A DNA stretch of 64,000 nucleotides from Actinopolyspora erythraea (GTDB lineage: Bacteria; Actinomycetota; Actinomycetes; Mycobacteriales; Pseudonocardiaceae). Where the stretch lies: assembly GCF_002263515.1 (NCBI RefSeq), contig NZ_CP022752.1:3100001-3164000 (forward strand), given 5' to 3'. Shown one piece after another: positions 8,966-17,423 of the stretch. Under the pieces are notes generated by a model that saw only the letters and a program-made list of their open reading frames with translations, was not told the origin of the DNA and searched no databases. The number at the start of each line of letters is the position of its first letter. The stretch's first letter is position 1. The translations under genes and the position numbers were made by a program.

Positions 8966-9755
8966 GCGGTTCACGGCTCCTCACCGGGACGTGGGTGCGG
9001 GCTGCGGAGACGACCTCGGCGGCGCTCCAGGTTCGTATGGCGTTCCACTCGTGGGCGTAGTGCTGTCCGCACCACGGGTGGGTCAGTAGATGGTGGAACT
9101 CGGCCCACACTTGGATGTGGCCAAGTGGGCAGCGATCGGCCTCGATGCCAAATGCGGTGATGTAGCTGGTGAGGGCTTCGACTACCTGCTCACGGGTCAC
9201 CGCGCCGAACGTCATGGCCATGGTGACGATCAGTTTGGCGAGGTCGTAGCCGACGGGTGCGAGGGTGAGCGTGTCAACGTCGACCAGGACCGGGCCGCGA
9301 TCGGGTGAGATAATCGCGTTGCGCGGGTTGGCGTCCTTGTACAACGTCACCGGTAGTTCCGCCGAGATCTCGAGCCAGGTGTCGATGTCGTCGTGGGTCA
9401 GTGGGCACTCGGCTTTGGTCAGCGCGGCGTGCAGGCGCTGACGGCGCGGTTCGGTAAACCCCGCTAGTTTTGTCGCTCCATCTATGGGAAACGGCCGGTT
9501 CATGTCGGCGTGGCGTAGTCCGCCTCGCCAGGCGGCACGGTGGAGTTGCCCCAATGCGCGTGCCACCGTGGTGATGTCGGCGGTCCCCGCGGTTGGTCCC
9601 GGGAGGCGTTCGAATTCCAGGGTCGATCCCGTATGTGCGAGCAGTTTCGGGAACACGACCCCGGAACGAAGTTCTACGAGCCACCGGTGGTGAGCGACGA
9701 CAGTCTCCGCTGCCTCGACGTCACGAAACGACTTCCGGAACGTGTGTGGAGTCAT
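8949..9755 (-). CDS. APH-fold phosphotransferase homologue with altered catalytic loop
   Basis: 268 aa. The catalytic loop reads VTLYKDANPRNAII, so the His of the HxDxxxxN Brenner motif is Lys while the catalytic Asp and the Asn remain. The metal-binding DVDTLTLAPVGYDLAKL is present. The N-terminal lobe is short, consistent with APH/fructosamine-kinase-like folds. Start ATG overlaps the methyltransferase stop (ATGA). It is a second kinase-like enzyme of the operon, only distantly similar to the one at 7464-8309. It may phosphorylate a different position or intermediate. Confidence 0.7.
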   Translation of the reverse strand: MTPHTFRKSFRDVEAAETVVAHHRWLVELRSGVVFPKLLAHTGSTLEFERLPGPTAGTADITTVARALGQLHRAAWRGGLRHADMNRPFPIDGATKLAGFTEPRRQRLHAALTKAECPLTHDDIDTWLEISAELPVTLYKDANPRNAIISPDRGPVLVDVDTLTLAPVGYDLAKLIVTMAMTFGAVTREQVVEALTSYITAFGIEADRCPLGHIQVWAEFHHLLTHPWCGQHYAHEWNAIRTWSAAEVVSAARTHVPVRSREPHARDQ

Positions 9756-10567
9756 GTCTTGCTGGCCACGACGTAGGTAACGGTGGACTGAGCCGAGACT
9801 CCGTTGCCGTTGAGGACGGAGTTCAGCTGTTCGGCGATGACGTGTGGGGATTGCTCGGGCAGCTCGTATTTCGGGTTGGTGATGAGGTATCGGGCGGTGT
9901 GGGTTGGATCGCTGAACCGAAATCGATGATGGTGATGCGTCACCTCGTCGACCCGCAGCGCACTCGCGGTGACGGCTTCGGCATTGCCGCTGTGGAAGGA
10001 CTCGTACAGCGACGGTCGGTGTACGGCGCCGGGATCGAGGTTTGCGTCCGCCACGAGTGCGTCCAGAGCCGCGTAGCTGTCGGCTGACTTGGTGACCAGG
10101 ATGACGCGCCCGTTCCGGCGCAAGCAGCGACGACACTCGGCGAGAACCTCGCCGGGATCCGTGGAGTGATACAGGCAGAACGCGGCGACGATGACGTCGA
10201 CGCTGTCATCAGGCAAGGGGATGTCGTGGAAGTCCGCGGCCACGAAACGCACTCGCGGGGACAGCTCGGGGGCCCGGTCGGCCACGCGGGCGGCTGCGTC
10301 GTCGAGCAAGGCGGTGGAGGCATCGAGCGCCGTCAGTTGGCCTGGTAGCCAGGCTTTGACCAGGTGCACGGTTGTCCCACCTCGACCACAGCCGACGTCG
10401 AGAACGTGATCAGGGGTGTCAGTAAGGAAGCTCGCGAGGACCTCGGCGACCGGTGTTCCACTGACTTTGGCGGCTCCGAGCACGGTGGTGCGCTGTGTCA
10501 GCCGTCGAGCATCACCGTAGAGAGCAAGTCGCTGGTCCTCGTCCAGAAAGGGGTTGGGGGCGGTCAT
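9752..10567 (-). CDS. Class I SAM-dependent methyltransferase
   Basis: 271 aa starting MTAPNPFLDEDQ. Motif I VLDVGCGRGGTT, a post-motif LTALDASTALLDDA, motif II VDVIVAAFCLYHS and motif III RNGRVILVT show a Rossmann-fold SAM methyltransferase of the UbiE/small-molecule type. ATGA overlaps join it to the kinase gene upstream and the phosphotransferase gene downstream. It would O-, N- or C-methylate an intermediate of the cluster product. No membrane segment is visible. Confidence 0.85.
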   Translation of the reverse strand: MTAPNPFLDEDQRLALYGDARRLTQRTTVLGAAKVSGTPVAEVLASFLTDTPDHVLDVGCGRGGTTVHLVKAWLPGQLTALDASTALLDDAAARVADRAPELSPRVRFVAADFHDIPLPDDSVDVIVAAFCLYHSTDPGEVLAECRRCLRRNGRVILVTKSADSYAALDALVADANLDPGAVHRPSLYESFHSGNAEAVTASALRVDEVTHHHHRFRFSDPTHTARYLITNPKYELPEQSPHVIAEQLNSVLNGNGVSAQSTVTYVVASKT

Positions 10568-11115
10568 GATGTTTCCGGACGGACTGAGACGGTCTCGACG
10601 TAACGGCGCGCTGCGCGGCGACTGGTGAGGACGATGACATTGCCGGTGGCGTGTTCCTCGAGCAGCGTGCGGACCTTCGGACGCATGGTCGTGCGGTAGC
10701 TGAGGATGTATTTGACGAATCCCCAGTTCAGGTTGCCGCGTAGGTGGCGGGACAACTCGTCGGACCCGCGGTGGTGCCGACGCCGCTGCAGGATTCCCCA
10801 CAGGCAGACCAGGGGATGGATATCGAGGAAGATCACGACATCGGCGGCGGCCAGTCGGATGGGCATGGTCCCGGCGTAGTTGCCGTCGAGGATCCACCGG
10901 TCTTCGGAGACGAGACGGCGTTGGACGGCGGCGAACTCGTCGTGGCTCAGTGGGTTCCACTGTTCGTCGTAGTAGACCATGTCGAGGTGGGTGACAGGCA
11001 GCTCCAGTCGGTCACTGAGCTGGCGGGCGATGGCGGATTTGCCCGATCCACCGCACCCACAGATGGCGATCTTGCGCACGGGTCCTCTCCAGTGTTGATG
11101 GGGTCGCGTGTTCAC
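10564..11115 (-). CDS. Small P-loop kinase (adenylate-kinase/topology-modulation-like)
   Basis: 183 aa from GTG, in a GTGA overlap with the upstream gene. After ~14 residues it reads KIAICGCGGSGKSAIARQL (Walker A), then THLDMVYYDEQW and EDRWILDGNYAGTMPIRL, which typify the FlaR/topology-modulation branch of nucleoside-kinase-like P-loop proteins. Arg-rich helices (QRRRHHR) could form the lid. In this cluster it may phosphorylate a nucleoside or sugar alcohol. The exact acceptor is unknown. Confidence 0.75.
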   Translation of the reverse strand: MNTRPHQHWRGPVRKIAICGCGGSGKSAIARQLSDRLELPVTHLDMVYYDEQWNPLSHDEFAAVQRRLVSEDRWILDGNYAGTMPIRLAAADVVIFLDIHPLVCLWGILQRRRHHRGSDELSRHLRGNLNWGFVKYILSYRTTMRPKVRTLLEEHATGNVIVLTSRRAARRYVETVSVRPETS

Positions 11116-12179
11116 GGTGCCAGCTGCCTGACGGACCGGGTGGCAGCCGGCAGGAGCGCGTTGAGGTGATCGAGCTGAGCGCTGGCGCGGAAGAGCTCCA
11201 GCCGGTCGGCGCAGGCTCTGAGCAGATCAGCCTTGTCGCTGGTCCGCAGGCGGGTAAGACGGGTGACGCGGTCGGCAGTGTCGGTCCCGGAGGCAACCTG
11301 CAGTGAGCTCGGCACGAACCGGGAGACGGATCTGATCGTGGTGGGTGCCAAGGGCAGGCACCCGGTCAGGACCGCTTCGAACAAGCGTTGGGTCATCTGG
11401 CCCCGGCGGGTGTAGCGCTCGGGCAGCAGGAGCACCGTCGAGATCGCGTCGCGGTAGAGCGCGTCGACCGCTGTGAACGGGATGCGTCCGGTGAACTGCA
11501 CCTGCGGCCAGCGGTCCGTGGAGGGCCACTTGCCACAGACTCGGTGTCGATGCCGCGCGGCGGCAGGCACGAAGTAGGTGTCGAACGCTGTGTCGCGGTC
11601 GTATTGGTTGCCTACATACACCAGTGGCCAGGATCGGGTTTCGGCCGCGGCACTCGCTGGATCGAAGGCATCGAGGTCTTCGTCGGCGACGGGGAACAGC
11701 AAACTGTACGCACCGGGGTTGGGGTGCAGCGCTGCTTCTGCCACCGTGACCGTGCTCCGCTGGCGTAGTGGGTCTTCGGCCGGGAGCTGCTGGTCTTTGT
11801 CCCACAGGATCGTGGGAAGTCCTTGATCGGTGTAGTGGTCGAGTAGTTGTTGTTGCCGGTGCAGGTCACAGGTGTGCCCAGGCTGGCCGCAGGGTGTGGT
11901 GTTGCGCCCGGCGATGGGCCACCGCCATTCGAGGAACAGCAGATCGAGTTCCGGCAGACCACGCTCATCCCACTGATAGGTCCCTCGAAGGTCACTACCC
12001 GCTTCGACAAAGTCGCGATTAGCCTGCAGAAACACGATCTCGTGTCCGGCCGCGATGAGTGCGTCGACGAGTGTGCAGCGGTGGCTGCGACCACCGTCCG
12101 GAGTGTCGATGATTCCGGCACCGAGGAAACCCCAGAAGCTGTATCCGATCCGAAGACCGGTGCCCGTCGAGTTCGTCAT
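11112..12179 (-). CDS. Glycosyltransferase-like protein (GT-B/CgeB-like)
   Basis: 355 aa. The N-terminal half has IGYSFWGFLGAGIID and a Rossmann-like HRCTLVDALIAAGHEIVFLQ. The C-terminal half has a donor-binding-like stretch with YRDAISTVLLLPERYTRRGQ followed by QRLFEAVLTGCLPLAP, typical of CgeB/GT4-like transferases where the E..xxG pattern contacts the nucleotide sugar. ATGA overlaps on both sides. It is a candidate for attaching a UDP-sugar (UDP-glucuronate or an epimer from this operon) to the nucleobase or scaffold. Similarity to characterised cytosylglucuronate synthases cannot be judged by eye. Confidence 0.6.
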   Translation of the reverse strand: MTNSTGTGLRIGYSFWGFLGAGIIDTPDGGRSHRCTLVDALIAAGHEIVFLQANRDFVEAGSDLRGTYQWDERGLPELDLLFLEWRWPIAGRNTTPCGQPGHTCDLHRQQQLLDHYTDQGLPTILWDKDQQLPAEDPLRQRSTVTVAEAALHPNPGAYSLLFPVADEDLDAFDPASAAAETRSWPLVYVGNQYDRDTAFDTYFVPAAARHRHRVCGKWPSTDRWPQVQFTGRIPFTAVDALYRDAISTVLLLPERYTRRGQMTQRLFEAVLTGCLPLAPTTIRSVSRFVPSSLQVASGTDTADRVTRLTRLRTSDKADLLRACADRLELFRASAQLDHLNALLPAATRSVRQLAP

Positions 12180-13894
12180 GGCGCGCTCACCCACCGGTCT
12201 TCGAGGAGCAAGGCATCGATGCCGGATTCGGCCAAGCACTCCAACGCCATGTCCGGCGTGCCGCAGATCGGCTTGCCTTTGATGTTGAGCGAGGTGTTGA
12301 TCAAAACGGGCACGCCGGTGATTTCGGCGAACTCGCGCAGCACCTCGGTGAGAAACGGGTTCTGTTCGGCCTCGACGGTCTGCACGCGGGCGGTTCCGTT
12401 CGCGTGCACGATACTGGGGATCTGCTGGTGCGCCTGATCGGTGACCGGTACCGCCATCGACATGTACGGCGCGCGCTGCCCCAGCTGGAAGTACTCGGTG
12501 GCCGTGTCAGCCAGAACCACCGGAGCGAAAGGTCGGAACGGTTCCCGGTACTTGACCGTGGCGTTGAGCCGGTCCACAACATCCGGGTCGAGCGGCGAGG
12601 CCAGGATCGATCGGTGTCCAAGCGCGCGTGGGCCGGCCTCCAACGCACCGATAAACACGCCGACGATCGTGCCGTCCGCGAGCTTCTCGGCCAGTAGACG
12701 AGCCTTGTTCGGTACACGCCGGGCGTGTAATCCGTGACTGGGCATCTCAGGCAGCGCCATATTCGTGAAAGCAGGCCCGAGGTAGCAGGTGTGCTCGGCA
12801 CCGGTGCCCAACTGACCAGTGCGCTGATGCCATGTGTCCAGCGCTGCTCCGATAGCCGTGCCCGAGTCACCGGGAGCAGGTGGTACGGCCATGGTGTCGG
12901 TGACCTCGGCTTCTGCAATACGTCCGATGCTCACACAGTTCATCGCCACTCCCCCGCCCACGCACAGTGTGCTGGCGCCTGCGTATTGTCGGGCGCGGTG
13001 TGCCAGGTGCAGCATGACGGCCTCGGTGCGTTCCTGGAGTGCGGCGGCCACATCTCGATGAACCTCTGTCACTGGCTCGTCGACGTGCCGGGGTGGGCAG
13101 GTGCGCTCGCGGAACTCAGCGGTCAGCCGCGAGGCTCTCCCGGAAAGCACCCGTAGCGCGATCAGATTCGAGTCGACCGTGAACCCGCAGCCGGTGAGTC
13201 GCACCGCCTCGGTGAATACCGTGCGGAACCGGGATGGGTCGCCGAGCGCCGCCAGCGCCATGACCGTGCCTTCTTCGTCGCCACGGCGCCAGCCCAGATG
13301 TTCGGTCACTGCTCCGTAGACGTAGCCCAACGACGCGGGATCGGTCAGCGCCTCGTGCTGTCGATAATGCAGGCTGCCGTCGGGGTAACGACGGGCTTCG
13401 GCGATCGTGGTCGTCTCGGTTTCCCCAAGGCTGTCGACGATGAGAACGCCTGCGTGGTCGGTGCCTGAGGCAGCGAAGGCATACAGGCCGTGCGCCCGAT
13501 GGTGCGGCACCGCGTGCACCTGGGCGTGGGGGAAGCAGCGCCGCAGCTCGCCAAGCCGACGAAGTGTCCGGGCCGCGACTTTCAGGAACGAGCGTGATCG
13601 CTGGGCAGCTCGCCGCGGTCGTGCTAACAGCTGAGCAGGAGCTGGTAGCACGGCTGGCAGGTAGCGGGCCGGGTCGAAGTTGTAGGCCACGTCATCGACG
13701 TCGGCGGCGCTCAATGAGTGTTTGGCCAGCAGCCAATCCACCGCGTGGCGGGGCATTGCCCGGTCGTGTTTGATCCCGCTGAGTCGTTCCTCCTCGGCGA
13801 AGCCGACGAGATGACCGTCGATCAGCAGCGCAGCCGCGGAGTCATGCGTGAATGCGCACAACCCGAGCAGCACGTGGGGCATTGGTTCGGTCAT
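12176..13894 (-). CDS. O-carbamoyltransferase, NodU/CmcH/TobZ family
   Basis: 572 aa. The N-terminal Kae1-like domain begins LLGLCAFTHDSAAALLIDG and contains VHAVPHHRAHGLYAFAAS and the CVGGGVAMNC loop. The C-terminal YrdC-like domain shows EAGPRALGHRSILASP and KYREPFRPFAPVVLAD. This two-domain layout is the family standard: carbamoyl phosphate plus ATP give carbamoyladenylate, then an O-carbamate on a hydroxyl acceptor. ATGA overlaps join it to the ThyA-like gene upstream and the glycosyltransferase gene downstream. A hydroxymethylated pyrimidine or a sugar hydroxyl are plausible acceptors. Length is normal. Confidence 0.93.
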   Translation of the reverse strand: MTEPMPHVLLGLCAFTHDSAAALLIDGHLVGFAEEERLSGIKHDRAMPRHAVDWLLAKHSLSAADVDDVAYNFDPARYLPAVLPAPAQLLARPRRAAQRSRSFLKVAARTLRRLGELRRCFPHAQVHAVPHHRAHGLYAFAASGTDHAGVLIVDSLGETETTTIAEARRYPDGSLHYRQHEALTDPASLGYVYGAVTEHLGWRRGDEEGTVMALAALGDPSRFRTVFTEAVRLTGCGFTVDSNLIALRVLSGRASRLTAEFRERTCPPRHVDEPVTEVHRDVAAALQERTEAVMLHLAHRARQYAGASTLCVGGGVAMNCVSIGRIAEAEVTDTMAVPPAPGDSGTAIGAALDTWHQRTGQLGTGAEHTCYLGPAFTNMALPEMPSHGLHARRVPNKARLLAEKLADGTIVGVFIGALEAGPRALGHRSILASPLDPDVVDRLNATVKYREPFRPFAPVVLADTATEYFQLGQRAPYMSMAVPVTDQAHQQIPSIVHANGTARVQTVEAEQNPFLTEVLREFAEITGVPVLINTSLNIKGKPICGTPDMALECLAESGIDALLLEDRWVSAP

Positions 13895-14901
13895 GCCGAC
13901 CTCCCGAGTGGGGCCACTGGAGCGGACGCTATCGAGGTCGGAGACGTCTCCAGCCGGTCGTACCACCGGCTCAGGGCCTGCGAGAGCGGCTGCTCGGCAT
14001 CAGTCACCAGGCTCCGGGCGTTGTCGACGTCATGTGTTTTCCACAGCCGGTAGGAGGTCAGCACCGTGGCGAAGTCGTCCCAGCCGCGATGCCCGACGGT
14101 CTCACCGGCAATGAGCTGGTTCATCATCTCGTCGAAGTCTTCCCAGGGAACCGTCAGCGGGAGCATCTCCGGCAGGAGGTCGAGGTGATCGGGTGCGTCT
14201 GCGGCGGCGTCGAGGTGCTGTTCGTACAGGTGCAGCGAGTCGACCAGGTGGTGGTAGTTGCCAAGCTCGACGTCGAGCCACCCCGCGAGCAGTTCCTGCA
14301 GGATCGTGAAGGTGAACAGATCGTAAGGGAGTCCGAGCCAGGCGTCCTGGCTGCGCATGCTCGTGAACATGTGTAAGGCGCCGTCACGTAGCCAGAAGCG
14401 GTACCCCAAGGTGCAGGGCACATCTCGGTAACCCGCGAAGTCACGAGAGGGGTCGAACAGCGTGATGACGGCCTGCCGGGTTGCTGGATCGGAGCTCAGT
14501 TTCCGACGAACGACGTCGAGCTGGTCGACCTCATCTCGCCACCGGCGCAGTCGCGGGCCATAAGCACCCTGTAGGCGGCCATGATCGGTGAATCGCCGCA
14601 GCCGCTCGTTGAACGTGAAGATCCAGCTGTCTTCGGAGCCCGACAGAATCCACAGCGCCTCAGCGGCGGCGAAGGCCGGATTGAGCACACGGACCGGCGT
14701 GGCATCGACGAATCGGTTGCGCGGTTGTTGGAGCACGAGCTCGGCACCGAGGATCTCTGTCGTCGACAATCCACGCGGCGCGGTGGCTCGCCCGTCGCGC
14801 GCGACCGAGTGGCTTGTCCGGATAAACAGATCCGAGGCGTCGTCGGCTGACAAGGACAGCATCGACACGGTCTTTCCTTTCCGGGACGAGATGGGGTTCA
14901 T
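13891..14901 (-). CDS. Thymidylate-synthase family enzyme with Asp at the base-recognition site (putative CMP/dCMP hydroxymethylase)
   Basis: 336 aa. RDVPCTLGYRFWL places the nucleophilic Cys at residue 163, MRSQD the phosphate-binding Arg at 183, and GLPYDLFTFT an Asp at 194. The spacing (20 and 11) matches E. coli ThyA C146, R166 and N177, so Asp194 replaces Asn177. In the family, Asp at this position marks cytosine-specific enzymes such as T4 dCMP hydroxymethylase, whereas Asn marks dUMP methylation. I therefore infer hydroxymethylation (or methylation) of a cytidine nucleotide with methylene-tetrahydrofolate. It is followed directly (ATGA) by the carbamoyltransferase, which could carbamoylate the new hydroxyl. 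Mildiomycin MilA is a precedent for such an enzyme in nucleoside biosynthesis. Confidence 0.82.
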   Translation of the reverse strand: MNPISSRKGKTVSMLSLSADDASDLFIRTSHSVARDGRATAPRGLSTTEILGAELVLQQPRNRFVDATPVRVLNPAFAAAEALWILSGSEDSWIFTFNERLRRFTDHGRLQGAYGPRLRRWRDEVDQLDVVRRKLSSDPATRQAVITLFDPSRDFAGYRDVPCTLGYRFWLRDGALHMFTSMRSQDAWLGLPYDLFTFTILQELLAGWLDVELGNYHHLVDSLHLYEQHLDAAADAPDHLDLLPEMLPLTVPWEDFDEMMNQLIAGETVGHRGWDDFATVLTSYRLWKTHDVDNARSLVTDAEQPLSQALSRWYDRLETSPTSIASAPVAPLGRSA

Positions 14902-15920
14902 GCGGTCGCATCAGCGGGGACTACCGACTGGGTCTGCAGCCAAGCCAGGTGGCGCCTCATTCCGGTAACCAGATCCACGCGGGGACGCCAGGCCAGCACA
15001 CCGTGGGCTCGCGCGGAGTCGGCCAGCGTCGCGGGGGTGTCACCATCCACAGCCGACATCGGCTTCGTGGGGACGCGGCAGCCGGTGAGCTGCTCAGCCA
15101 CCCGCAGAACCTCACGTACACTCGTCGCCGTGCCTGCTCCGACGTTGACCGCGCCGCTGACCCGCGAGCAGGTGGCGGCCAATGTGGCTTCGACGACGTC
15201 GTCGATGTAGGTGAAATCCCTGCTCTGTTCGCCGTTTCCGTACAGTGGCAGCGGGGCACCGCCGAGAGCGGCTGATAGCGCGCGGCCGATCAACATGTCG
15301 TTTCGCTGGCGAGGGCCGTAGACGGTGAAGTAGCGCAGGGCGGCAACGCTGGTGACACTGTCGTGGCGCTGTGCGTATGCCAGAGCTATTGCCTCGGTTG
15401 CCAGCTTGGTCGCTCCGTACGGCGATAGTGGCCGGGTCGGGGTGGTCTCTGGGCTGGGGTGCCCGTCAGTCCGGCCGTAGACGCTGGAGGAGGATGCCAC
15501 GATTATCCGGGGAATCCTCGCGGTGACAGAAGCGTCCATGACGCGCTGGGTGGCGATGACATTGCAGGTCGCATACTCATCGAACCGCGCGCCCCAGGAC
15601 GGGCGAACTCCGGGCAGGGCCGCCAGATGGATTACGGTGTCCGTTCCCCGCAGTACCGACTCCCAACCTCGGTCAGCGAGGTCTACGCACTGAAACGAGA
15701 AGCCGGGCTTGCCGAGAACCTCTGACAGGTTGCGCCCGGCCACCAAGTCATGCTCGGGGTCACGCCTGTCAACGGCACAGACCTCCATCCCCTCGGCAAT
15801 GAGACGGCGGGCCACATGCCCACCGATGAACCCGGCTGCACCGGTCACGACCACGCGAGACGGGATGTGCTGTCTGGACGGCGCCGACACTGTGTCGGGC
15901 TCTGCGGCCAGGTCCTGCAT
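14898..15920 (-). CDS. NAD-dependent sugar epimerase/dehydratase (extended SDR)
   Basis: 340 aa. A ~20-residue leader precedes VVVTGAAGFIGGH (NAD-binding). HLAALPGVRPSW, SSSSVYGRTDG, the catalytic SPYGATK and RYFTVYGPRQR are typical of UDP-glucose/UDP-glucuronate 4-epimerases and related decarboxylases. The PGVRPSW-like segment favours the uronate epimerase group. Together with Ugd it can turn UDP-glucose into UDP-galacturonate or a related uronate or pentose. ATGA overlap with the ThyA-like gene; the next gene upstream is 245 bp away, in a gap with a GC-rich hairpin near 15980-16000. An internal promoter or attenuation there is possible. Confidence 0.87.
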   Translation of the reverse strand: MQDLAAEPDTVSAPSRQHIPSRVVVTGAAGFIGGHVARRLIAEGMEVCAVDRRDPEHDLVAGRNLSEVLGKPGFSFQCVDLADRGWESVLRGTDTVIHLAALPGVRPSWGARFDEYATCNVIATQRVMDASVTARIPRIIVASSSSVYGRTDGHPSPETTPTRPLSPYGATKLATEAIALAYAQRHDSVTSVAALRYFTVYGPRQRNDMLIGRALSAALGGAPLPLYGNGEQSRDFTYIDDVVEATLAATCSRVSGAVNVGAGTATSVREVLRVAEQLTGCRVPTKPMSAVDGDTPATLADSARAHGVLAWRPRVDLVTGMRRHLAWLQTQSVVPADATA

Positions 15921-16165
15921 CGTTGGGACCTCCGAGAGACGGATGAGAGTGGGAAGTGGAAGACGGCGAAGCGGTGCGGGGTCGGGGCAGGCACCGCCCC
16001 GCCGCCGATCGTGGGGGCTGCACCGCCAGAGGCGTACTTACCTAGGAAACGGCACTGTGCGCCCTGAACAGCGTCCGGATCAGTTCTCGGTCATCACACG
16101 GGAGAAGCTTCAGCTGCGCCCAGCGGGTGTAGTCGTGGGGCCCTGGTGAATGGAGGTAGGGGTGT

Positions 16166-17236
16166 TCATGACGCGAGTCCCGAGCATTCGAGGGGCGGCA
16201 TACGGCTGGGCCAGGCGTGACGGACCATCCACTGGTGGGCGGAATCGAGCATCTCGATCAGTTCCGGGTCGATGACGTGCTCGTCCGGCTCATAAGTGAC
16301 CTGGCGGTAGATCTCGAGCAACGCAATCATGCTCTGCCAATACCGAGGAAGACCTGTGTGTGCCAGAGACCAGCTGGTGTGTACTGTGAGATTGGCACGC
16401 AAGCGCTGCTCATGAGCGCAAACCTCATCGATCATCTCCAGTGTCGTCTCCGAGGGCATGGGTGACCACCGCAATGGCGATGGTTCGCCCGCCATAGCTT
16501 CGTCAAGTAGCGAGTCGATGCGAGGTTGGTGATCATCGGTAATGTGCATCGATCCGACGTGGTGGGTGTAGGTGCCGAGCCGCACCCCGAGCAGGCGCGC
16601 GGCGAGCTCCTGGATGAAGGTGAACGAGTAGACATCGGCCACCAGTCCTCGAGAGGCGTCCTTGGCGCGGGAGTAGCAAATTCCGTGCAGCGTTCCTTCC
16701 CGGTGAACGAGTTGGAAGGCGATCGAACAGGACATATCGCTCCCCTCGTGAGCGCCGAGAATAGGCAAAACGGCACGGCGAGTATCTGGCTCTGCTCGGA
16801 TCAACCCCAGTGCCGTGTCGAACGCGGTCCGGCCGTTGGCATACGGACCAGGCCGGAACAGTCGAGCACCGTACCCAGCGCCGGGGATGGTGAACCCGTC
16901 CTTGGAGTACGACGCGAGGCGTGGCGCGTAGTGTCGCATCATCGCTACATCGTTGCGCCCGGATAACAGCCACAGCGCTTCGGCAAGGTGAGTGACCACG
17001 GTGGGCCGATACGTTGTCAAAAGCGGCATCCGCGCGGTCGGATCAGCAAGCTGGAACGAGACGTTCAACCGCTCAGAGCCGCTGCGTCCGTGCGCGGTGA
17101 TCTGATGCTGGGGACGCGACGTCAGCTCCTTGAGAACCGCGACGTAGGCATCGTGAAACCGCGGGAAAGAGACTGGTGCAAGAGCGGCCTGAACCCGCAT
17201 CGACTCATGCGGCTCATCAGTATCCGACATTGTCAC
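16166..17236 (-). CDS. Second, divergent thymidylate-synthase family enzyme, also with Asp at the base-recognition site
   Basis: 356 aa. SDMSCSIAFQL places the nucleophilic Cys at 170, CYSRAKD an Arg at 190 and GLVADVYSFT an Asp at 201. These have the canonical 20 and 11 spacings, so Asp again replaces ThyA Asn177. LGTYTHHVGSMHI matches the LGxYxHHxxDxH region with Gly in place of Asp. The protein is clearly paralogous to, but very different from, the one at 13891-14901. It is first in the operon and divergent from the giant HTH-STAND gene, so the 187-bp gap at 17237-17423 should hold both promoters. It may act on another pyrimidine nucleotide or form a heteromer with its paralogue. Confidence 0.8.
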   Translation of the reverse strand: MTMSDTDEPHESMRVQAALAPVSFPRFHDAYVAVLKELTSRPQHQITAHGRSGSERLNVSFQLADPTARMPLLTTYRPTVVTHLAEALWLLSGRNDVAMMRHYAPRLASYSKDGFTIPGAGYGARLFRPGPYANGRTAFDTALGLIRAEPDTRRAVLPILGAHEGSDMSCSIAFQLVHREGTLHGICYSRAKDASRGLVADVYSFTFIQELAARLLGVRLGTYTHHVGSMHITDDHQPRIDSLLDEAMAGEPSPLRWSPMPSETTLEMIDEVCAHEQRLRANLTVHTSWSLAHTGLPRYWQSMIALLEIYRQVTYEPDEHVIDPELIEMLDSAHQWMVRHAWPSRMPPLECSGLAS

Positions 17237-17423
17237 TCCCAGGTCTACGGAGCCGGCCTTCGTGTGCTTGCCGTGCTGGGTTCACGTTGCCCTCGAAGCC
17301 GGAGTGGGAGGAAGAAGACGGTGTACCGGTGGTGCTCGATACTGCTCGATCGGGATCGGTGACGGCGCCGCTACGCTGAGAGCATGTGATGAACGCTTCG
17401 CTCGTCGCTGGGAGGACGTTCGC

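Noticed and set aside
17262..17423. N-terminal extension of the giant STAND protein
   Set aside because: The extension lacks protein-like character, overlaps the divergent promoter gap, and GTG 17424 has a GGAGG eight bases upstream.
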